From Sipunculus nudus (Eukaryota; Annelida; Sipuncula; Golfingiida; Sipunculidae): a stretch of 64,000 nt of DNA. This document shows, one piece after another, positions 59,161 through 64,000 of this stretch. The notes beneath the pieces were generated by a model. The model was not told the origin of the DNA, searched no databases, and saw only the letters and a list, made by a program, of their open reading frames with translations. Where the stretch lies: NCBI GenBank assembly GCA_026874595.1, contig CM049316.1, positions 22,715,839 through 22,779,838 of the forward strand. Direction: 5' to 3'. Each line of letters starts with the position of its first letter. Positions within the stretch are counted from its first letter, which is position 1. The position numbers were made by a program, and so were the translations under genes.

Positions 59161-60600
59161 TATTTACAAATGTGAGGTTAGTTTGGTGGAGGTGCACTAA
59201 TCTGTGAGAGTTTTTCATTCACATAGATCTGCAGGCATATAAAATGAGAATCAATTGACATTAAAAAATTAATGCATCCCAAAGTTAAGACATTCTTCAT
59301 TAGAGCTGAAGATCCCAAGTTAAGTGGTAAAAGAGCTTTAAAAGTAAGCTTAGGAATTCCTGATAGAAACTTTGGGGTTCACTCTAAAAGTCTAATGTTA
59401 TAATTACTTATGGCTTCTGGGATATTCCTGAACCTGTGTAGAGAAACCCTAAAATCCAAAGAGTTAGTTATATATCAACCCAGCATATAAAGATTTCCTC
59501 ATTTCTTATTCAGTCAATACATATTACTACTAACAGACCATGGTTTTATCCTTTAAAAGAGTATCCTTTCTAGATGGGAACAGCTGAGCCCAGAGAATCA
59601 AAGGTCTCCAGCTTAGCATTTCATTTTCTGTACAAATTGAATTTTGTAAAAGCATGTGGACAATATGACACAATTGATATTTAGTCTGACAATCAATCAG
59701 ACATACCGTAGTGTTGTTATATTGAATGTCACATTCATTTTCCACCCATGCATTTTCCTGGTTTTACATATCCAGCCTTACAGATATAAATTATCATCAG
59801 ACTGTGATAAAGCAGGAAAAGAGCTGTAATTTTTTACAAAACCTGAAAAAAAAAGAAATTATTAGTTTCTCTCAACATATAAGAATGGCCTGGTTCTGTG
59901 TAGCAATTTTGAAATGATTAGGTTGTATTAATACCCAGTATGTCTTTGCCCTTAGTTAGATACATGCAGGATTCACTGAAATGATCATATTTTGTTTAAT
60001 GAATCACCAATTCTTGGAATTCAGGGTGGTTACATGACTTATTGGCCCACACTATTTCCTGAGTTTTTATATGCCCTCATTTTGTGTAGGAGAATCATTT
60101 ATCAGAAACTCAGATTACCAATTAACAATAGCAGGGTCACTGAAAACATGAATGAATTGTCTCATTTCTAAACCAGCTAGTATTAGAGCATGTTTGACAT
60201 TTCATCAAATGTCATTTCATCAGAAAAAATTGGTTAAAAAAATCAACACAGCCTTGATATTAATGCTTTCCATTGTGCATTATGAATGTGTACGAAGCAA
60301 AAGTTTTGCCAGCAGACTGAATTGGTGCAGGCTTACATGAAATATTCAGCAACAAGAAACCATTTTCAAATGTGTTCTTTTTAGCATTGACATCAACCAG
60401 GGTTTTCTAATTTCACCATACATGGGTAAGAGGGATCTTAGCAACATAAAAACTGTTTACAGCCATCTTGGCATTAATTATTATGTCTCCCCCCTCCAGG
60501 TCCTCATCTGTAGGATATCTTGTAAACATGATAACTTTTGAAGAGCTTCATATTTTCCTCAGAAATTTTAAACAATCATTCTTCTTATCATAATATCGGA
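59161..60600. other. SNRK intron segment, nothing recognised
   Basis: AT-rich, apparently single-copy sequence between repeat families C and D/A; no exon or RNA signal identified. Confidence 0.45.
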
Positions 60601-60604
60601 CAAG

Positions 60605-60722
60605 TTGGAAATCCAGTGACCCTGACCTTCATCTTTAAGGTCAAATCTGCTGAAATGTAAAATTTTTGAGAATCCCATAACTTTTGAAGGCCTTTACATT
60701 TTCTCAAATTTGTGGAGTTTGG
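60605..60722 (+). repeat. Family D (TGACCTTCATCTTTAAGGTCA) unit
   Basis: 'ccagtgaccctgaccttcatc', 'aaggtcaaatctgctgaaat', 'aatcccataacttttgaagg', matching the first unit of the window (1-140) and 62890-63010. Confidence 0.75.
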
Positions 60723-60724
60723 TT

Positions 60725-61650
60725 TTTAGCTCAGCTGACTGAAAGTCATCTGAGCTATAGCGATCACTCTTTGTCCGTCGTCCGTCTGTCCGTCTGTCCG
60801 TCCGTTAACCAGGCACAAATCGTAACCGCTGGACCTAGAACCTTGTAACTTGGGATTCTGAGAGGTCCATAAAAAATCTCCTTGGAAACCAGAAATTAGG
60901 TCTCTGTTACCCATATCCTTCGAGCTATGTGGCCCCAAATTACCCCCCAGAAAAGTAAAAAATTTCATACAAAAACTTCAATATCTCATTAACTACTTGA
61001 CTGATGGTCATGATTTTTGGCATACATATTGATCATGAGATGTTACATCACTTCCTGCAGACTGGTGGCGCCACCTGTATTTTTCGATTTTTTACGAATT
61101 TTTTTCTCTATTTTTGAGACCTTTAAAAATGTGAACATCTGTTAACAAGGCACAAATCATAAAGACTGGACTTAGAATCTTAATTCTTGACACACTGAGA
61201 GGTCCATGAAAAATCTCCTTGGAAACCAGAAATTAGGTCTCTGTTACCCATATCCTTCGTGCTATGGGGCCCCAAAGTACCCCCCAGAATAGTAAAAAAT
61301 TTCATACAAAAACTTCAATATTTCAATAACTACATCACTGATGGTCTTCATTTTTGGCATACATATTGATCATGAGATGTTCAATCAGTTCCTGCAAACT
61401 GGTGGCGCCACCTGTACTGTTTGATTTTTTACGATTTTTTCCTCCATTTTTGAGACCTTTGAGGATGCTGTCATCTGTTAGCGTGGCACAAATCGTAACG
61501 ACTGGACCTAGAATCTTCATTTTCGACACACTGAGAGACCTATGAAAAGTCTCCATGGAAACCAGAAATTAGGTCTCTGTTACCCATATCCTTCGAGCTA
61601 TGGGGCCCAAAATTACCCCCCAGAATAGTCAAAAATTTCATACAAAAACA
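60725..61650 (+). repeat. Family A: hairpin head, GTCC tract and 335-bp tandem body, copy with three units
   Basis: Hairpin head 60728-60756, (GTCCGTCT)n tract 60774-60806, then units starting at 60806, 61139 and 61479 with 'gttaac.aggcacaaatc', 'ctccttggaaaccagaaat', 'aggtctctgttaccc', 'accccccagaa' and, in the first two units, an intact GGTGGCGCCACC (61064, 61401). The third unit is cut off where family B begins. Confidence 0.88.
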
Positions 61651-62650
61651 TGACCTTTCCTCTCTATCCAGTGTCCATTTGTGGGTCTGTTTCCACTCAT
61701 AAACCCTCATATCTCGGGAACCGTTTGACCGATCAGGAAATAAAATTGATACAAATGTAGCCCTTGGATTGCTTTATAACATACACAAAAAATGGTGGCA
61801 CCACCTGTAACCATGTTTGCACAGTGTCCATCTGTTCATCTGCCTTGGGTTAAATCACTCATATCTCTGCAGTGAATTGACTAATTCACCTGAAATTCGT
61901 CATGCGTATACATCCAGGATAGCTTTCTTGATTTTATGACAGGTGGCGCCACCTAAGTTCACGTTCACGCTGATGACATCCAAGCTTATATCTTGGGAAC
62001 CGTTTGACCGATCAGGAAATAAAATTTATACAAATGTAGCCCTTTGATAGCTCTGTAACATACACAAAAAATGGTGGCGCCACCTGTAACAATGTTTGCA
62101 CAGCGTCTGTCTGTTAGTCTGTCGTGGCCTAAAATCACTCATTTCTCTGTAGTGGTTTGACATAACTGCCTAAAATTTTGCAGGTTTATACATCGTGGAC
62201 AGCTTTCTTGATTTTATGACAGGTGGCGCCACCTACATTCTAGTTAACGCTGCACACATCCAAGCTCATATCTCAGGAACCATTTGACCGATTGGGCCAA
62301 AATTGTGCATGTGTTTAGATCTCACATAGGTCTTTATCATACACAAAACTGGATGGGTTACCTGCAAAGATTTTTGCACAGTGTTTGTCTGTTTGTCTGC
62401 CATGGGCAAAAATCTCTCATATACATGTAGTGGTTTGACTTTTCTGCCTAAAATTTTGCAGGTGTATACAACTTGGACAGCTTTCTGGATTTGTGGTAGG
62501 TGGCACAACCTACATACACATTTAGGCTGCAGACATCCATGCTAATATGCAACATACCTCACTCTATTTCCCCTTGCCACTCAATCCATGCCTCACTATC
62601 TGATTTTGGCAGATACATGTAGTCACTTGTCGGTTACCCGTATTCTAGTT
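61651..62650 (+). repeat. Family B repeat, copy 2
   Basis: Parallel to 53247-53959 but with an extra pair of units. Perfect GGTGGCGCCACC at 61942, 62073 and 62222, decayed at 61794 and 62496. It joins family A at 61650 without a gap. Confidence 0.87.
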
Positions 62651-62799
62651 TTAAAAGTTTACACATTTTTCTCTATTTTTGAGATATATAAATACAGACT
62701 AAATCTTGGCCTGTTGGTTAATCTGTTTGATGCTTCAGTTGAATGGGTATATACTACCATTCTGATGATAAAATTTCCTTTTGCGAATCTCTTCCCAGT

Positions 62800-62828
62800 C
62801 AGCTGAGCGTCATGACCCATGGGTCACT
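62800..62828. repeat. CAGCTGAGCGTCATGACCCATGGGTCA terminus, second copy
   Basis: Near-identical to 46009-46040 and likewise followed by 'cttgtt'. Confidence 0.65.
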
Positions 62829-62879
62829 TGTTAACATTTCTCCTCAAATTTGGTACATAAGTTGTATCTACCAATTTCT

Positions 62880-63175
62880 TGGGTGAGTTTGAAAACTAAT
62901 GACCTTGACCAGGATCTTCAAGGTCAAATCAGCTGAATTATAATTATTATCTTGTGAACACAATAACTTACGAATTCTGCGGATTTTTCCCCTCACACTT
63001 GACACAAGTTGTCTGGGAATATTTTGGGTACTGGTGACCTTGATCTTGAGGTTCATATTTGCGTAATCCAAGGTTTATTTACTCAAATGACCTTCAAGGT
63101 CAAATCTGCTGAAATCTGGAATCATTGTTTTAAGATAGTGCATATTTTACCCAACATTTTTTTTGATGGCCCATT
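62880..63175 (+). repeat. Family D units
   Basis: Two to three units with 'tgaccttgacc', 'tcaaggtcaaatcagctgaa', 'cacaataacttac', 'ttttcccctcacacttgacac'. They precede family A as at 60605-60722, so D+A is a recurring order. Confidence 0.75.
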
Positions 63176-63180
63176 TTTTT

Positions 63181-64000
63181 ATTAGCTCAGCTGACTGTAA
63201 GTCATCTGAGCTATAGCGATCACTCTTTGTCCTTCGTCTGTCCATCCGGCCATCTGGCCGTCCGGCTGTCTGTCAGTTAACAGGGCACAAATCGTAACCT
63301 GGAATCTTCTTACTTTACATCCAGAGAGGTTAATGAAAAAGTCTCCTTGGAAACCTGAAATTAGGTCTCTGTCACCCATATTGTCAGAGCTATGGGGCTT
63401 AGAAGTACACCCTAGAAAAACTAAAAATTTGATACAAAAGCTCTAGTATCAGTATCTGAACAACTAGTGCATTGGTCCTCACTATTCTTTGCATGCATAT
63501 GCATTAGAGTGTTTCATCAGTTCCTGCAGACTGGTGGCGCCACCTGGACTTTTTCCAATTTTTACACATTATCTTTATTTTTTAGACCGTCAAAGATGTT
63601 GTTATCTGTTAACAGGGTACAAATCATAACCATTTGACCTGGAATCTTGTATCTTGACATGCAGGAAAGCCAATGAAAAAGTCTCTTTGGAAATCTGAAA
63701 TTAGGTCTCTGTTACCCATATCCCACTACTTATAGGGCTCAGAAGTACCCCCCAGAATAACTAAAAATTTGATACAAAAGCTCTAGTATCTAAACAACTA
63801 GAGCATTGATCAGCATGATTCTGTGCATGCATATGCATCATGGAGTGTTTCCTCAGCTCCTGCAGACTGGTGGCACCACCTGGCCTTTTAAAATATTTTA
63901 ACTCATTTTTTTTCTGTATTTTTGAGACCTTCAAAGATGGGGCCATCCATTAACAGGGCACAAATTGTAACCATTGGTCCTAAAATCTTCTAACTTGACA
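63181..64000 (+). repeat. Family A copy, cut by window end
   Basis: Hairpin 63184-63212, GTCC-like tract 63230-63275, units from about 63276, 63608 and 63950. The palindrome is perfect at 63533 and decayed at 63871. Confidence 0.88.

Larger units (their letters stand above)
38089..64000 (+). other. SNRK intron (at least 25.9 kb, runs off the window)
   Basis: No second SNRK exon is recognisable on the plus strand: no DIWSLGVILFML-like frame with an acceptor was found. The span is largely repeats, listed separately. Unassigned stretches are 41031-41600, 41650-42060, 42530-43598, 44720-45290, 45600-46000, 46050-46950, 48951-49290, 49880-50660, 50690-52000, 55150-56590 and 59160-60600; they are AT-rich with no gene or repeat I recognise. 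Confidence 0.6.

Overview
This is animal nuclear DNA: AT-rich, with coding exons carrying GT-AG introns, long introns, a tRNA-derived SINE, several terminal-inverted-repeat elements and many TA-dinucleotide microsatellites. The style of the interspersed repeats (AGGTCA/TGACCT-rich tandem families, an AGCTCAGCTGA-headed family) and the two gene sequences suggest a lophotrochozoan, most likely a bivalve mollusc. That placement rests on recalled repeat style, not on a search.

Two protein-coding genes are supported, arranged head to head. (1) A complete six-exon gene on the minus strand (14677-32147) encodes a 401-residue lysosomal phospholipase A2 / acyltransferase of the LCAT family (PLA2G15-like). 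All splice phases join correctly and the Ser/Asp/His residues are present. (2) On the plus strand, 5.3 kb away, the first coding exon (37494-38088) of the SNF-related kinase SNRK encodes residues 1-198 of the kinase domain. The rest of SNRK is not in the window, so its first coding-region intron is at least 25.9 kb long.

Layout: 1-10650, intergenic, with direct repeats, a 1.25-kb GC-rich 20-bp minisatellite (7055-8300) and TGACCT-rich arrays; 10650-14676, a repeat-poor block that may be a long 3' UTR; 14677-32147, PLA2G15-like gene with TIR elements in its introns, one containing a 5S-rRNA-like segment; 32148-37493, shared upstream region with a DR4 nuclear-receptor motif next to the PLA2G15-like start and a CRE; 37494-64000, SNRK exon and intron. 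The intron holds a 2.9-kb DNA transposon with a 9-bp target duplication only 12 bp past the splice donor, a full-length tRNA-SINE, a 1.83-kb foldback-type element, hAT-like and TA-flanked MITEs, and a final 11 kb of interleaved tandem families sharing the palindrome GGTGGCGCCACC.

The points most worth following are the transposon beside the SNRK donor (carrying a broken Ulp1-type protease plus PHD finger gene), the foldback element, the 5S-like segment inside a TIR element, the DR4 element upstream of the PLA2G15-like gene, and the palindrome and hairpin conserved across repeat families. No CRISPR array, operon or intact mobile-element transposase was seen.
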